Assembly: GCA_021779695.1 (NCBI GenBank)
Contig: JAJYAE010000025.1
Location: 1 to 25,645 of the forward strand
DNA length: 25,645 nt
Reading direction: 5' to 3'
From: Acidobacteriota bacterium
GTDB taxonomy: Bacteria; Acidobacteriota; Terriglobia; Terriglobales; Acidobacteriaceae
This document shows, piece after piece, positions 15,320 to 24,714 of the stretch; the stretch's first letter is position 1, and each line of letters starts with the position of its first letter. A program made the translations under genes and the position numbers. The notes beneath the pieces were generated by a model. It was given only the letters and a program-made list of their open reading frames with translations. It did not search any database and was not told the origin of the DNA.

Positions 15320-15356
15320 CAACTCCCCCACACCGCATCATCCTCAAAGGCTTGCA

Positions 15357-16235
15357 ATGTCTGGCAATCGCTTCAATGCATTTTCAAATCATGGCATCGG
15401 AATCGGGCTCCGCATTCCACACTACGCGCACATTTTTTCGCGTAAGCCCGTTGTCGATTGGTTTGAAATCATCAGCGAAAACTTCATGGTCGATGGCGGC
15501 CGTCCACTCGCCGTTCTCGATCAGATTCTTGAGCGCTATCGCGTCGTGCAGCACGGCGTTTCCATGTACTTCGGCTCCGTTACGGAGCCTGACCCCGAGC
15601 ATCTGCGCCGCCTGAAAACTCTTGTCCGCCGCACCGGAACCCCCTGGCTTTCCGATCATCTCTGCTGGGGCTCGGTTGACGGCAACTACACGCATGACCT
15701 GCTCCCACTTCCGTACACATGGGAGGCGGTCGAGCGCACCGCCGAACGCGTGCGCATGGCGCAGGACTATCTTGAAGTTCCCGTCGCCGTTGAAAACGTC
15801 AGCAGTTACGCAGCATTTACAGCATCTGAGATGACGGAGTGGGAGTTTCTCGCAGAAGTCGTCGAGCGTGCTGACTGCGGCATCCTGCTTGACGTGAATA
15901 ACATTTACGTCTCCTCGGTCAATCACGAGTTTGATCCGATGCAGTATGTCAATGTCGTCCCCGCCCATCGCGTTGCGCAGATTCACATCGCAGGTCACTC
16001 GCGCTACGAGAGATATATCCTCGACACCCACGACCATCCGGTCATTGACCCAGTCTGGCAGCTTTATGCGCGCGCCATCGAGCGCTGCGGTCCCACCCCG
16101 ACGCTGCTCGAATGGGACGATCACATTCCATCCTTCGATGAAGTCCATAACGAGGCAAAGAAGGCCGAGCTCTTCCTGCATGCGCGCTCCTCCTCGACCC
16201 AGGAGGTCACGCTAATCCAGGAGGTTACGCGATGA
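15357..16235 (+). CDS. DUF692 / MNIO-family peptide-modifying oxidase (BufB/HvfB-like)
   Basis: 292 residues from ATG 15357, which has AAAGG six bases upstream; an ATG at 15303 lacks a Shine-Dalgarno and lies inside a hairpin. It is a TIM-barrel DUF692 protein with the metal ligands in order: H66 (QHGVS), H101 (LSDHL), E146 (VENVSS), D179/N181 (LLDVNNIYV), H210 (QIHIAGH), D223 and H225 (LDTHDH), E252 (LLEWDDH). These line up, as I recall them, with the ligands of MbnB and HvfB. The family uses two or three irons and oxygen to oxidise cysteines in peptides, giving oxazolone/thioamide, thiooxazole or related groups. The substrate is most likely the upstream six-Cys peptide. The stop overlaps the next gene (ATGA). 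Confidence 0.93.
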   Translation: MSGNRFNAFSNHGIGIGLRIPHYAHIFSRKPVVDWFEIISENFMVDGGRPLAVLDQILERYRVVQHGVSMYFGSVTEPDPEHLRRLKTLVRRTGTPWLSDHLCWGSVDGNYTHDLLPLPYTWEAVERTAERVRMAQDYLEVPVAVENVSSYAAFTASEMTEWEFLAEVVERADCGILLDVNNIYVSSVNHEFDPMQYVNVVPAHRVAQIHIAGHSRYERYILDTHDHPVIDPVWQLYARAIERCGPTPTLLEWDDHIPSFDEVHNEAKKAELFLHARSSSTQEVTLIQEVTR

Positions 16236-17155
16236 CTGCGCATCCCGCCTCTCTTGCGGAGATTCAGCGCGCGATGGCCACCGCCGTCATGCAGCCCCTT
16301 ACCGCCAACGACAATATGCAGTCACACGCCGCAGACGGCCGCCCCATGCAGCAAGTGGCCGCTTCTTTCATCGCGCCGAACAGCCAGCTCTCCGCCTTCG
16401 AACGCCTGGAGGTTTACAACCGCCAATACTGGTACCGCGTGCTTGACTCCTTTGCAGAGGACTTTGCCGCACTCCGCATGATTCTCGGCTCGCGCGCCTT
16501 CCACGCCCTCTCGATTGCGTATCTCACCGCCCATCCCAGTCGCAGCTTCACCCTGCGCAATCTCGGAGCGAAGCTCGTTGACTGGCTCATCGCCAATCCT
16601 CAATTCGCAGGCCGCCGCCACGCGCTGGCCGTGGATGTTGCGCGTGTCGAATGGGCCTTTGTCGAAGCCTTTGACAACGCGGAGTATCCGCCTTTGACGG
16701 TCGAACAGATCGCCACGCTTGACGCCGCCTCACGCCTTGCTCTTCAGCCGCATGTGCAGTTGCTTGCGTTGTACTATGCCGCCGATGATCTCGCGTTGAA
16801 TCTGCATAAGCAGGAGAGGCGCCAGACCAGCGAAGCCGGTGTGCAACAGGATGAGGAAGAGCTGCCAAAGGCGCACCTGCCCAAGTTGCATCGCCGCTCC
16901 ACCTGGGTCGCCGCTCATCGCGTGGACAACTCCGTCTTCTACCTGCGTCTCCGGCGCGAAGAATTCCTCACGCTCAGCGCCATCCGCCAGGACATTTCTC
17001 TCGTCGACGCGCTGGAAACCGGCTTTGTCGGTTCCAGGATTCCCCTGGCGCGACGACCCGCCTTTGTCCGGGAGTGGTTCTCCCGCTGGGCGGAGCTGGG
17101 TTGGATCTGCGCGCCCCCACTCGAGAGCCTTTATCCCGAATCACCGCACTGCTGA
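16232..17155 (+). CDS. DUF2063 (BufC/HvfC-type) MNIO partner protein
   Basis: 307 residues. The N-terminal DUF2063 domain is seen at about 8-115, with the family stretch FERLEVYNRQYWYRVLDSFA (56-75) and EDFAALRMILG (76-86). A second domain covers about 125-300 and includes an acidic insert (QQDEEELPK). There is no signal or membrane segment. In described systems this protein binds the precursor leader and presents it to the MNIO enzyme, so it acts in the cytosol before export. The ATGA overlap with the oxidase gene (16232-16235) implies equimolar coupled synthesis, in line with a complex. Confidence 0.88.
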   Translation: MTAHPASLAEIQRAMATAVMQPLTANDNMQSHAADGRPMQQVAASFIAPNSQLSAFERLEVYNRQYWYRVLDSFAEDFAALRMILGSRAFHALSIAYLTAHPSRSFTLRNLGAKLVDWLIANPQFAGRRHALAVDVARVEWAFVEAFDNAEYPPLTVEQIATLDAASRLALQPHVQLLALYYAADDLALNLHKQERRQTSEAGVQQDEEELPKAHLPKLHRRSTWVAAHRVDNSVFYLRLRREEFLTLSAIRQDISLVDALETGFVGSRIPLARRPAFVREWFSRWAELGWICAPPLESLYPESPHC

Positions 17156-17238
17156 TCATCACAACTCTCCCTCTCCGTCCAGGAATGTATCCAGATCTCT
17201 GTCTGTATCTCTGTCTGCTCGAAAGGAACTACTCTGCC

Positions 17239-17709
17239 ATGCACGTCCTTCTTCGCCTTTACCAGAACGCAGTCCAGACTCTCAATCATTTCCGCAGTCC
17301 GCTTCTGCTTGCAATCCGTCTCTACTGGGGCTGGCAGTTTGCGCAGGACGGATGGGGAAAGTTGAATCATCTCAGCCGCGTCACAGACTTCTTCGGAGCG
17401 CTCAACCTGCCTGCGCCGCACTTCACCGCGCTCGTCGTTGCACTGGTTGAGTTCGTGGGCGGCATCTTATTCGCCGCCGGCATCGCCGCGCGGCTCACGT
17501 CTCTGATCCTCTTCGTGAACATGACCGTAGCCTTCTGGGTCGCGGAGCGGGACGCCTTCCTCGGCGTGCTTTCAAACCCGGACAAATTCCAGGCCGCGGA
17601 TGCCTATAACTACTGGTTTGCGGCTCTGCTGATACTTGTTCTCGGCGCCGGAACGTTAGCCGCCGATACGCTCATCCGTCGTCAATGCCACATCGAGGGA
17701 GAGATCTGA
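17239..17709 (+). CDS. DoxX-family membrane protein (HvfX-like)
   Basis: 156 residues with four membrane helices at about 21-37, 62-80, 86-102 and 124-143, and the DoxX pattern (IRLYWGWQFAQDGWGKLNHL near the N-terminus; EFVGGILFAAGIAARLTS in helix 2). The ATG at 17239 has GAAAGGA upstream; earlier in-frame starts at 17185 and 17074 would add a non-DoxX lead. DoxX proteins accompany most bufferin/HvfA-type operons and are thought to help final maturation or redox work at the membrane. It closes the cassette, 83 bases after the DUF2063 stop. Confidence 0.88.
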   Translation: MHVLLRLYQNAVQTLNHFRSPLLLAIRLYWGWQFAQDGWGKLNHLSRVTDFFGALNLPAPHFTALVVALVEFVGGILFAAGIAARLTSLILFVNMTVAFWVAERDAFLGVLSNPDKFQAADAYNYWFAALLILVLGAGTLAADTLIRRQCHIEGEI

Positions 17710-17761
17710 CCCTTCGCGCTATCCTTGTTCCACCAGCACATCTGCGTGGAGCAAGGACTGC

Positions 17762-18892
17762 ATGCGCATCGCCTACCTGCTCAGCTCACTCGGCATCGGA
17801 GGAGCGGAAAAGCAGGTCATCGACATCGCCGAACGCTTGGCCCGACGGGGCCACACCGTTCTCATTCTTGTCCTGCTTGCTCCTCAAGCGGAGCAATGGG
17901 CGACAGACTTGCCCGTCGTTCATCTCCACATGACAAAGTCGCCTGCCGGTGCAATCGAGGCATTTGCACGGGCGGGCCAGGCTCTTCGCACCTTCGCTCC
18001 GGAGATTCTTCACAGTCACACCTTCCACGCCAACATTGCCGCGCGCTTGCTTCGCATCACCCGCGCCACACCGCGTGCCATCTCCACCATTCACAATGTC
18101 TACGAGGGCGGCTGGCCGCGCATGCTCGCTTACCGCCTGACGGACGCACTGGCTCTCCACACAACCGCTGTCAGTCAGGCCGCTGCGGACCGCTTTGTCC
18201 GCCTGCGCACGGTGCCTCGCCGCAAAGTCTCTGTCATTCCCAACGCCGTGGATGCCTCCGCCTTTGCCCCGGACCCTGAATCGCGAGCACGCCTCCGCGC
18301 CGAGCTCGATGCCGGAGACGATTTCATTTTTCTCGCCGCCGGTCGCGATACGCCCGCGAAGGACCTTCCGAATCTCTTGCGCGCCTTCGAGCAGGTCTGG
18401 CCGCATCAATCCAACACACAGCTCTGGCTTGCAGGCTCGCCAGCCACATCTTCCAACCGCGAAGCCCCTGCGGACCTGGTCTCGTCACACGAGACCAGGC
18501 AGCGCGTGCGTCGCCTCGGCCTGCGCCGCGATATGCCCGCACTCTTCAATGCCGCCGACGCCTTTGTTCTCAGCTCCGCCTGGGAAGGCATGCCCCTCGT
18601 CGTTGCAGAGGCGATGGCCGCCGCTAAGCCGGTCGTCGCAACCGATGTTGGCGGCGTGCGAGAACTCATGGGCGTTACAGGCTCCATCGTCCGTCCCCGG
18701 GATTCCTCTGCCCTTGCAATGGCCATGCGAGCCGTCCTGTGTGATCCCATGGCCCAACCGCTGAAAAACGGTCACGCCGCTCGCCTGCGTATCCTCGACA
18801 ACTTTGACATAGAAACCCGCACGGTCCGATGGGAATCGTTCTACGCGCAATGGATAGCCCACGGCCCATCGCATGAGCCAAAGGTCGTTTGA
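17762..18892 (+). CDS. GT4-family glycosyltransferase
   Basis: 376 residues with a GT-B fold. The N-terminal Gly-rich loop LLSSLGIGGAEKQVIDIAERL marks the acceptor side. The C-terminal donor side has the EX7E motif (E275 and E283, SAWEGMPLVVAEAMAAAKPV) and ATDVGGVRE. Members transfer sugars from nucleotide donors to lipid, polysaccharide or protein; the acceptor is not predictable. ATG at 17762 follows AAGGA by six bases. It is 52 bases after the DoxX gene on the same strand, so it may be co-transcribed, but no glycosyltransferase is a known part of MNIO cassettes, and a link is not claimed. Confidence 0.9.
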   Translation: MRIAYLLSSLGIGGAEKQVIDIAERLARRGHTVLILVLLAPQAEQWATDLPVVHLHMTKSPAGAIEAFARAGQALRTFAPEILHSHTFHANIAARLLRITRATPRAISTIHNVYEGGWPRMLAYRLTDALALHTTAVSQAAADRFVRLRTVPRRKVSVIPNAVDASAFAPDPESRARLRAELDAGDDFIFLAAGRDTPAKDLPNLLRAFEQVWPHQSNTQLWLAGSPATSSNREAPADLVSSHETRQRVRRLGLRRDMPALFNAADAFVLSSAWEGMPLVVAEAMAAAKPVVATDVGGVRELMGVTGSIVRPRDSSALAMAMRAVLCDPMAQPLKNGHAARLRILDNFDIETRTVRWESFYAQWIAHGPSHEPKVV

Positions 18893-18965
18893 TACCCTGA
18901 ACGGCGAAATCTTTGCAATGCTCTGAGACAAGTTAAGCGTTTTATTCATCTGGCATCGGGAGGGA

Positions 18966-21587
18966 ATGGCAATGCAGGCAATATCCGTCTGGACAAAACT
19001 GAGCGGCCTTTTGGCCACGCTGGCGATCGTGATGGGGGGCGTCTCAGCTGGCGCGCAGAATACGGCTTTGGAACTCAATCATGGCTGGCAATTTCGGAAG
19101 GTGGTGGCAGCTCCGCAGTCTCCAGATGCAGGTTGGATGCCCGCAACAGTTCCCGGCGACGTTCACCTTGATCTGCTCGCCAACAAGCGAATTCCCGATC
19201 CTTTTTACCGTGACAACGAATCGCGACTCCAGTGGATCGAACAGGAAAGTTGGGAATATCGCGATACGGTCGATGTCACTCCCGCGATGATGGCTCGCAC
19301 CAACGTCGATCTCGTTTTTGACGGGCTCGATGCTGCCGCAAAGGTCTACGTGAATGGTGTCCAGATCCTCAATGCAGACAATATGTTCCGTATCTGGCGC
19401 GCACCCGTTCGTCCTCATCTGCACGCAGGCGGGAACGAGATCCGAGTTGTCTTTCCATCACCAATCAAGGCCGCCGAGGCCGTCGCAGCCACTGACCCCT
19501 GGCAGCCTCGTACGCAGGTCCAGTCCCGCACTTATATTCGAAAAGCTGCCTACGAGTATGGATGGGACTGGGGGCCGCGCTTCGTCACCAGTGGCATTTG
19601 GCGGCCCGTGCGCATTGAGGCATGGGACAAGGCGCGCATCGACGACCTCGCGATTCACCAGCGCGATGTCAGCAGGGAAGTGGCGCATCTCGATGCGGAA
19701 GTCGAGATCCAGGCCTCTTCGGATGGTCCCGCCAATCTCAACCTTCAATATGCGAATGGTGGGAAGACTGTCACCGTCACTCGTTCCGCCAACCTTCACA
19801 GTGGAAAGAATGTCATCGACTTTCCAATCGAGATACGCCAGCCGCACCTCTGGTTTCCCGCAGGCTATGGCGATCAGCCGCTCTATCAGTTCACGGTGCA
19901 ACTCGGAACGGGCAAAGCCATGGACGATTCGCGCACCGTGAAGACAGGACTTCGCTCCATCGTGCTGCGCCGCCAGCTTGACCAGTGGGGGCGTTCCTTT
20001 GAATTCATCGTGAACGGCATCCCCGTCTTCGCGAAGGGTGCGGACGTGATTCCTTTCGACAGCTTTCCGGACCGTGTTACGACCGCTGATTATCGACGCA
20101 TCCTGCAATCGGCCCGCGATGCCAACATGAATATGATTCGCCACTGGGGTGGTGGCTACTACGAAACCGATGAGTTCTACTCCATCTGCGACGAGCTTGG
20201 CATTATGGTCTGGCAGGACTTCATGTTCGGCAATAACTGGCAGCCCGGCACTTATGCCTTCAAGCAGAACATTGAGGCTGAAGCCGAAGACCAGGTCCGG
20301 CGCCTGCGCAATCATCCCAGCATCGTCCTGTGGTGCGGCAACAACGAGACCGAGATTGCCATGGGCTGGGCGGGCCGTCCCAACTTCCCGCCCGACGTGC
20401 GCTACCAGATGTGGCAGGACTATCTCACAAAATTCAGCGGCATCCTGCCTCGCGTTGTGGCCCAGCTCGAGCCCGAGATTCCGTACTGGCCCAGTTCGCC
20501 CAGTTCAGATTATGAACAACTCAGCGATCACCTCCGAAGCGGCGATGAACACATCTGGGATGTCTGGCACGGCCGCGTCCCCTTCTCCACCTACGAGACA
20601 CACCACCCGCGCTTCGTCACCGAGTTCGGCTTCCAATCCTTCCCGGAGATGCGCACCATCGACACTTTCACCCTGCCTGAAGACCGCACCAGCATCTTCA
20701 CGCCCGTCATGCTCGCGCATCAAAAGAATGACGAAGGCAACTCCATCATTCATGACTACCTTTTGCGCGACTACCCGGAGCCGAAGGACTTCGCTTCATT
20801 TCTCTACGTCAGTCAGGTATTGCAAGCAGAGGGCATTAAAATCGGCGCCGAATACTTCCGGCGCAGCCGCCCGGAGACCATGGGCTCGCTTTTCTGGCAA
20901 TTGAATGATTGCTGGCCGGTCGCCTCATGGTCCAGCATCGACTACGACGGCCGCTGGAAGGCCCTGCAGTACTACGCGCGCCGCTTCTATGCGCCCGTAC
21001 TGGTTTCGCCGCATCTGGAAGGGGGCTCCATGCGCGTGTACGTCGTGTCGGACAAGACCAGCACAATGCCGGCCACGCTCGATGTCCGCCTGATGAACTT
21101 CGAAGGGAAAGTTCTGCTGGAGGAGAAGCACGAGGTTTCCGTCGAACCCCTCGCGAGTAAGGTCTATCTTGACTGGCCCCTCGAAAAGCTGACCAACGCC
21201 GGCGCAGAAGACACCTCGCGTGTGTTTGTCGTTGCCGAGCTCACGTCCGGCAGCACATCGTTGTCGCGCAACATCGCCTATCTCGCTCCGGTGAAAGAGG
21301 TCCATCTCAGACCCGCTCAACTCACCGTGGAGACTGTCGGCGAGACAGGGAGCTTCAAGGTGCACGTCACTTCACCCGTTCTGGCGCGCGATGTGTATCT
21401 TTCATTCGGCGATCTGGACGCGACCGCCTCAGACAACTACTTCGATCTGCTGCCAGGAGAAACGCGGGAGATTACTGTGCAATCCACGACAACACTTGAA
21501 AAGCTGAAGTCAGGGCTCTCCGTGATCTCTCTGACTGACGCGTTCAAGCACGATCCAAGCGCGCCGGTGATTGAAGCAGCAAAGTGA
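18966..21587 (+). CDS. Exported GH2 beta-mannosidase
   Basis: 873 residues with a signal peptide (about 1-30, cleavage after SAGA). It has the GH2 layout: N-terminal sugar-binding beta domain (about 35-220; NHGWQFRKV, WEYRDTVDV), immunoglobulin-like domain, TIM barrel (about 340-690) and a C-terminal beta domain. Acid/base E461 lies in WCGNNE and the nucleophile E553 in TEFGFQS; DPWQPRTQVQSRTYIRKAAY and YGWDWGPRF are typical of the mannosidase branch. It would remove terminal beta-mannose from manno-oligosaccharides or glycoprotein-type glycans in the periplasm. The ATG at 18966 sits very close to GGGAGGGA; the in-frame ATG at 18972 has better spacing. Confidence 0.92.
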   Translation: MAMQAISVWTKLSGLLATLAIVMGGVSAGAQNTALELNHGWQFRKVVAAPQSPDAGWMPATVPGDVHLDLLANKRIPDPFYRDNESRLQWIEQESWEYRDTVDVTPAMMARTNVDLVFDGLDAAAKVYVNGVQILNADNMFRIWRAPVRPHLHAGGNEIRVVFPSPIKAAEAVAATDPWQPRTQVQSRTYIRKAAYEYGWDWGPRFVTSGIWRPVRIEAWDKARIDDLAIHQRDVSREVAHLDAEVEIQASSDGPANLNLQYANGGKTVTVTRSANLHSGKNVIDFPIEIRQPHLWFPAGYGDQPLYQFTVQLGTGKAMDDSRTVKTGLRSIVLRRQLDQWGRSFEFIVNGIPVFAKGADVIPFDSFPDRVTTADYRRILQSARDANMNMIRHWGGGYYETDEFYSICDELGIMVWQDFMFGNNWQPGTYAFKQNIEAEAEDQVRRLRNHPSIVLWCGNNETEIAMGWAGRPNFPPDVRYQMWQDYLTKFSGILPRVVAQLEPEIPYWPSSPSSDYEQLSDHLRSGDEHIWDVWHGRVPFSTYETHHPRFVTEFGFQSFPEMRTIDTFTLPEDRTSIFTPVMLAHQKNDEGNSIIHDYLLRDYPEPKDFASFLYVSQVLQAEGIKIGAEYFRRSRPETMGSLFWQLNDCWPVASWSSIDYDGRWKALQYYARRFYAPVLVSPHLEGGSMRVYVVSDKTSTMPATLDVRLMNFEGKVLLEEKHEVSVEPLASKVYLDWPLEKLTNAGAEDTSRVFVVAELTSGSTSLSRNIAYLAPVKEVHLRPAQLTVETVGETGSFKVHVTSPVLARDVYLSFGDLDATASDNYFDLLPGETREITVQSTTTLEKLKSGLSVISLTDAFKHDPSAPVIEAAK

Positions 21588-21596
21588 ACAGGACTT

Positions 21597-21637
21597 TCAC
21601 GCCCTGCGGCCGCTTAAGTCTGAGCCGCAGGGCGTGA
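21597..21637. terminator. Perfect 14-bp hairpin between convergent genes
   Basis: TCACGCCCTGCGGC (21597-21610) pairs with GCCGCAGGGCGTGA (21624-21637) around a 13-base loop; two more pairs extend it. It fills most of the 61-base gap between the mannosidase stop and the stop of the opposing receptor gene. No T-run on either side. It probably ends both transcripts. Confidence 0.7.
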
Positions 21638-21648
21638 GACGTCTTCCG

Positions 21649-24600
21649 TTAGAACGAGAAGATGGCTTGCACAAAGATCCGTCGCGATGCCGGTCCCATC
21701 GAGAAGATGCGGCCTGCCAGGCTCGTCGATCGATCAAAGTTTGCGCCGGGATTTATGCCCGTGATGTTGCCGCTTGCATCCTTCAGCGCCGTTGGATTGA
21801 TTGTTCCCACGGGCTGTCCGTAATTCACGTTGTTGAAAAGATTCAGCGCCTGCGCAGTAAACGTTAGGTTGTACTTGTGAGAGACCGTGGGGCCCATCGG
21901 GCCGTGCGGTCCGCCACCGCCCAATCCGCCCGGCCCAAGTCCACCCCCCGGAGCGCCTCGTCCTCCATGCGGTCCACCATGCGGGCCGCCAAACATGGAC
22001 GGACCACTCGCGCCTTCAACCTTGGGGCCGATGCCGATCGTACGACTGATCCGCATGTTGACTGCGACGGAGGGTGGTCCCACGCCGTAGTTCATCGGGA
22101 TCAAAGTTTCGCCCGCCACCGGTTGCGTATCCATGCAGCCTAGAAAAGTTTCGACATAGCGCGGGTGAGAAGTATATGGGGCCTGGCAATCCGAGCTCGA
22201 TGCGTAAGCAGGGCGATCATTCAGGAAGTTGTCACCGGTAAGATCGACGTTCGAGACGAAATTGAATGGGTTGCCCGACTTGGCGATGATGAACGGATTG
22301 AACCGGAGCCCCCACGGACCCATGTAATTGCCCATCAGAAAGACGAAATTGCGCGAGACAAAAGCTGCCGGGCCGTAATCCTGTTGCAGATTGTACGAAT
22401 TGGATGCCTTTCCACCTGCATCATCCGTTTTCGCCCAGGCTAGATTGTAAAAGCCGAAAATATTGAAATTCTTGCTAATGCGCGCATTGAAGTTCGCAAT
22501 GATCTGGTCCTGCTTGAAGACTGCCTCGGGAAGATACTCCTGGATGATGCCTAGCGAAGCGTTTGGCCGAACGCCTGTCTGCGTCGTGCTGCCGTATTGA
22601 TACGTTCCCGGCAAATAGGCATTTGCGTTGATTGTTGCCACCTGGTGCACGCCATAGGAATGAAGATACGTCACCGTTCCAGTGATTGACTTTGTGATCT
22701 GCCGCTCAATGCTGGCTCCAATCTGATGCGTGTAAGGCGCATGGAATCCTGGCGCGATCTGCACCAGCGTCGAGAGCGAGTTGGGCTTGTATGGCGCCGC
22801 AGGCAGACAGGCGGAAAAGTCGACCTGCGTCAAACTGGTTCCGTTCAGGCAGGATGCAGATTGAGAAGTAATTTGAACCTGACCTGAATTGATGCTCTGC
22901 TGTGTTGCCAGAATCAGCCTGTTAATTCCAAACCGGTCATAAAAGATGCCGTACCCTGCACGCAGGACCGTCTTCGCCGGCTTGTTGCCCTTCGCATCCA
23001 ATGCATAGGCCATAGCGATGCGTGGTGCCCAGTCATTATGGTCTGCGATGTGGTTTTGTGTCTCCCAGCGGATGCCTCCGGAAAGCGTCAAACGGGGATT
23101 GACCTTCCAGTCATCCTGCACAAACAGCGATCCATTGAACACGTTTGCCGTGTATGCTGCTTGACCAGCCGAAATGCTGAAGTTCACGAGACTGCTGCCA
23201 ATGGAATTCAGATTCTTTCCGCTTGCCAGCGCGTTGAGTACGGACGGGTATTGGCTTTCTGTGAAGATCAGAGTTCCGTTGCGATTGCCAAATGCAGTCA
23301 ATGCTTCACGATCATCCCGTAGCCACGTGCCGAATTTTATGCTCTGCGATCCCACTGTCGTCGTGGTGAAGTTCTGCAGTTCGAAGTGGTCTCCGTGGGA
23401 ATTAGACGACCCACTCGACGCGCCGCCTCCTGTAAAGTCTCCGGCGACGATGATCGTCGGCTGCGTACTCACGGGTGAGATCGACTCCAGCGAGCGCCGG
23501 TATTCAAGGTGCGTTTCATTCACCAGGTGGTCGTTGATGATCTGCGAATCACTCAGTTGAAAAGTGTGCTCGGTTGAAGTCGTAGTGACCGACTGGGAGG
23601 GAAGCTCCTGCGAGGTAATATCGCCAGACTCCGAGTCATAGTAAAGCTGATAGCGCAGCGTCAGAGTGTTGTTCTGCCCAAGCTGAAAGTCCATCCGAGG
23701 TGACACATTGATGTGATTGTGAGGATTTGATAGCGCACCGGAACTCAACACCGAACTAAGTGAGTACAAATTTGTAGCCGGGTCCAGGACCGCAGGATAA
23801 TACACGTACACCTGCTGGTCGTGGTTATCGCGCTGCTCCATGCTCATGAAAAACGATATCTTTTTCGAGAGCGACCCGCTTACCGTGCCGTTGTACTGCA
23901 CGCGATTGTACGGCGGTACGTTTTGGAGAAAAGGATTGCCCGTGTTCAATCCGCTGTAGTTCCCCTGAATAAAGAACTGGCCGTGCAGCTTGTCCGTTCC
24001 AGGCTTGGTCAAAATCTCGATGCGCCCATACCCCAGCTTGTCGAACTCCGCCGAAAACGGATTCTGGTTGATGCGAATCTCACGGATAGCCGACTTCGGC
24101 GGAAGCTGTCCGCCCGTAAATCCATCAATATAAATCTGTCCGCCATTCGGCCCCGCAGACGGCCCGGCCAGAGCCTGCAACTCGTTCGAAAGCTCGTCCG
24201 GGTCATCGGACAGCGTGTCCAGATCCTTGCCCTTCAGCACAATCGTGTTACTGTTGCCGCCAGCCTCCACATTCACCGTCGGCGTGTCGTCCGTCACGAC
24301 CACGTTCTGCTGTTCCGACTCGATCGCCATCGTGACATCCACGCGTTTCAACTGCCCGGCTTCCAGTTGGATCGTCTTGGATTGAAACGGCGCGAATCCC
24401 GGGGATGAAACGCTGATTGTGTAACCGCCCGGTCTCAAGCCCTGCACTTGATACACGCCGTGCGCATCTGCGGTCGTCGTATGCGTCTCAGCTCCCAGCG
24501 CCTTAGTAATTGAGACCTCCGCGCCCGGAATCAGCGCGCCACTGGGGTCCGCTACGTGCCCGTGTATCGTCGCCGTCTGCCCTGCCTCACTCGACTGCGA

Positions 24601-24702
24601 GTGAGCCGCCAGCGCCGCCAATCCAAAAAAGATGGCAATCAACCAATGCATCGTCCAATGTATTTTTGAGTACACTCTGCCTGTGCTCCTGATCAGTTCC
24701 AT
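21649..24702 (-). CDS. Oar-like TonB-dependent outer-membrane receptor with carboxypeptidase-regulatory domain
   Basis: 1017 residues. A signal peptide (about 1-36) is followed by a carboxypeptidase-regulatory/CNA-B-type domain at about 42-125 (IHGHVADPSGALIPGAEVSI, GVYQVQGLRPGGYTISV). A plug domain (about 150-215, AIREIRINQNPFSAEFDKLG) comes next and a large barrel ends in a terminal Phe (IFVQAIFSF), the usual BAM signal. A Gly/Pro/His-rich run occupies about 897-940, near the end of the barrel. Such proteins are expanded in Acidobacteriota and are thought to take up large ligands such as glycans; here an exported mannosidase lies in the converging unit. ATG at 24702 has AGGGG nine bases upstream. 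It begins 12 bases after the DUF5666-like gene's stop, so the two are probably one transcript. Confidence 0.93.
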   Translation of the reverse strand: MELIRSTGRVYSKIHWTMHWLIAIFFGLAALAAHSQSSEAGQTATIHGHVADPSGALIPGAEVSITKALGAETHTTTADAHGVYQVQGLRPGGYTISVSSPGFAPFQSKTIQLEAGQLKRVDVTMAIESEQQNVVVTDDTPTVNVEAGGNSNTIVLKGKDLDTLSDDPDELSNELQALAGPSAGPNGGQIYIDGFTGGQLPPKSAIREIRINQNPFSAEFDKLGYGRIEILTKPGTDKLHGQFFIQGNYSGLNTGNPFLQNVPPYNRVQYNGTVSGSLSKKISFFMSMEQRDNHDQQVYVYYPAVLDPATNLYSLSSVLSSGALSNPHNHINVSPRMDFQLGQNNTLTLRYQLYYDSESGDITSQELPSQSVTTTSTEHTFQLSDSQIINDHLVNETHLEYRRSLESISPVSTQPTIIVAGDFTGGGASSGSSNSHGDHFELQNFTTTTVGSQSIKFGTWLRDDREALTAFGNRNGTLIFTESQYPSVLNALASGKNLNSIGSSLVNFSISAGQAAYTANVFNGSLFVQDDWKVNPRLTLSGGIRWETQNHIADHNDWAPRIAMAYALDAKGNKPAKTVLRAGYGIFYDRFGINRLILATQQSINSGQVQITSQSASCLNGTSLTQVDFSACLPAAPYKPNSLSTLVQIAPGFHAPYTHQIGASIERQITKSITGTVTYLHSYGVHQVATINANAYLPGTYQYGSTTQTGVRPNASLGIIQEYLPEAVFKQDQIIANFNARISKNFNIFGFYNLAWAKTDDAGGKASNSYNLQQDYGPAAFVSRNFVFLMGNYMGPWGLRFNPFIIAKSGNPFNFVSNVDLTGDNFLNDRPAYASSSDCQAPYTSHPRYVETFLGCMDTQPVAGETLIPMNYGVGPPSVAVNMRISRTIGIGPKVEGASGPSMFGGPHGGPHGGRGAPGGGLGPGGLGGGGPHGPMGPTVSHKYNLTFTAQALNLFNNVNYGQPVGTINPTALKDASGNITGINPGANFDRSTSLAGRIFSMGPASRRIFVQAIFSF
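21883..22014 (-). repeat. Gly/Pro/His low-complexity segment in the receptor
   Basis: Encodes receptor residues about 897-940, with repeated GGPHGG and GGLGPGG units. The coding strand is G-rich and the complementary strand has long C-runs. It sits between barrel strands, so it probably forms an exposed loop. Confidence 0.7.
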
Positions 24703-24714
24703 GTTTTTGATCCC

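Noticed and set aside
17762..21587. Glycosyltransferase and beta-mannosidase as members of the RiPP cassette
   Set aside because: They are on the same strand, but no known MNIO system uses them, and the mannosidase has its own signal peptide and ribosome binding site. Position alone is too weak.
23821..24408. Long plus-strand open frame opposite the receptor gene
   Set aside because: The encoded protein is Arg/Leu-rich, has no family features and lies fully antisense to a well-supported receptor; typical of high-GC shadow frames.
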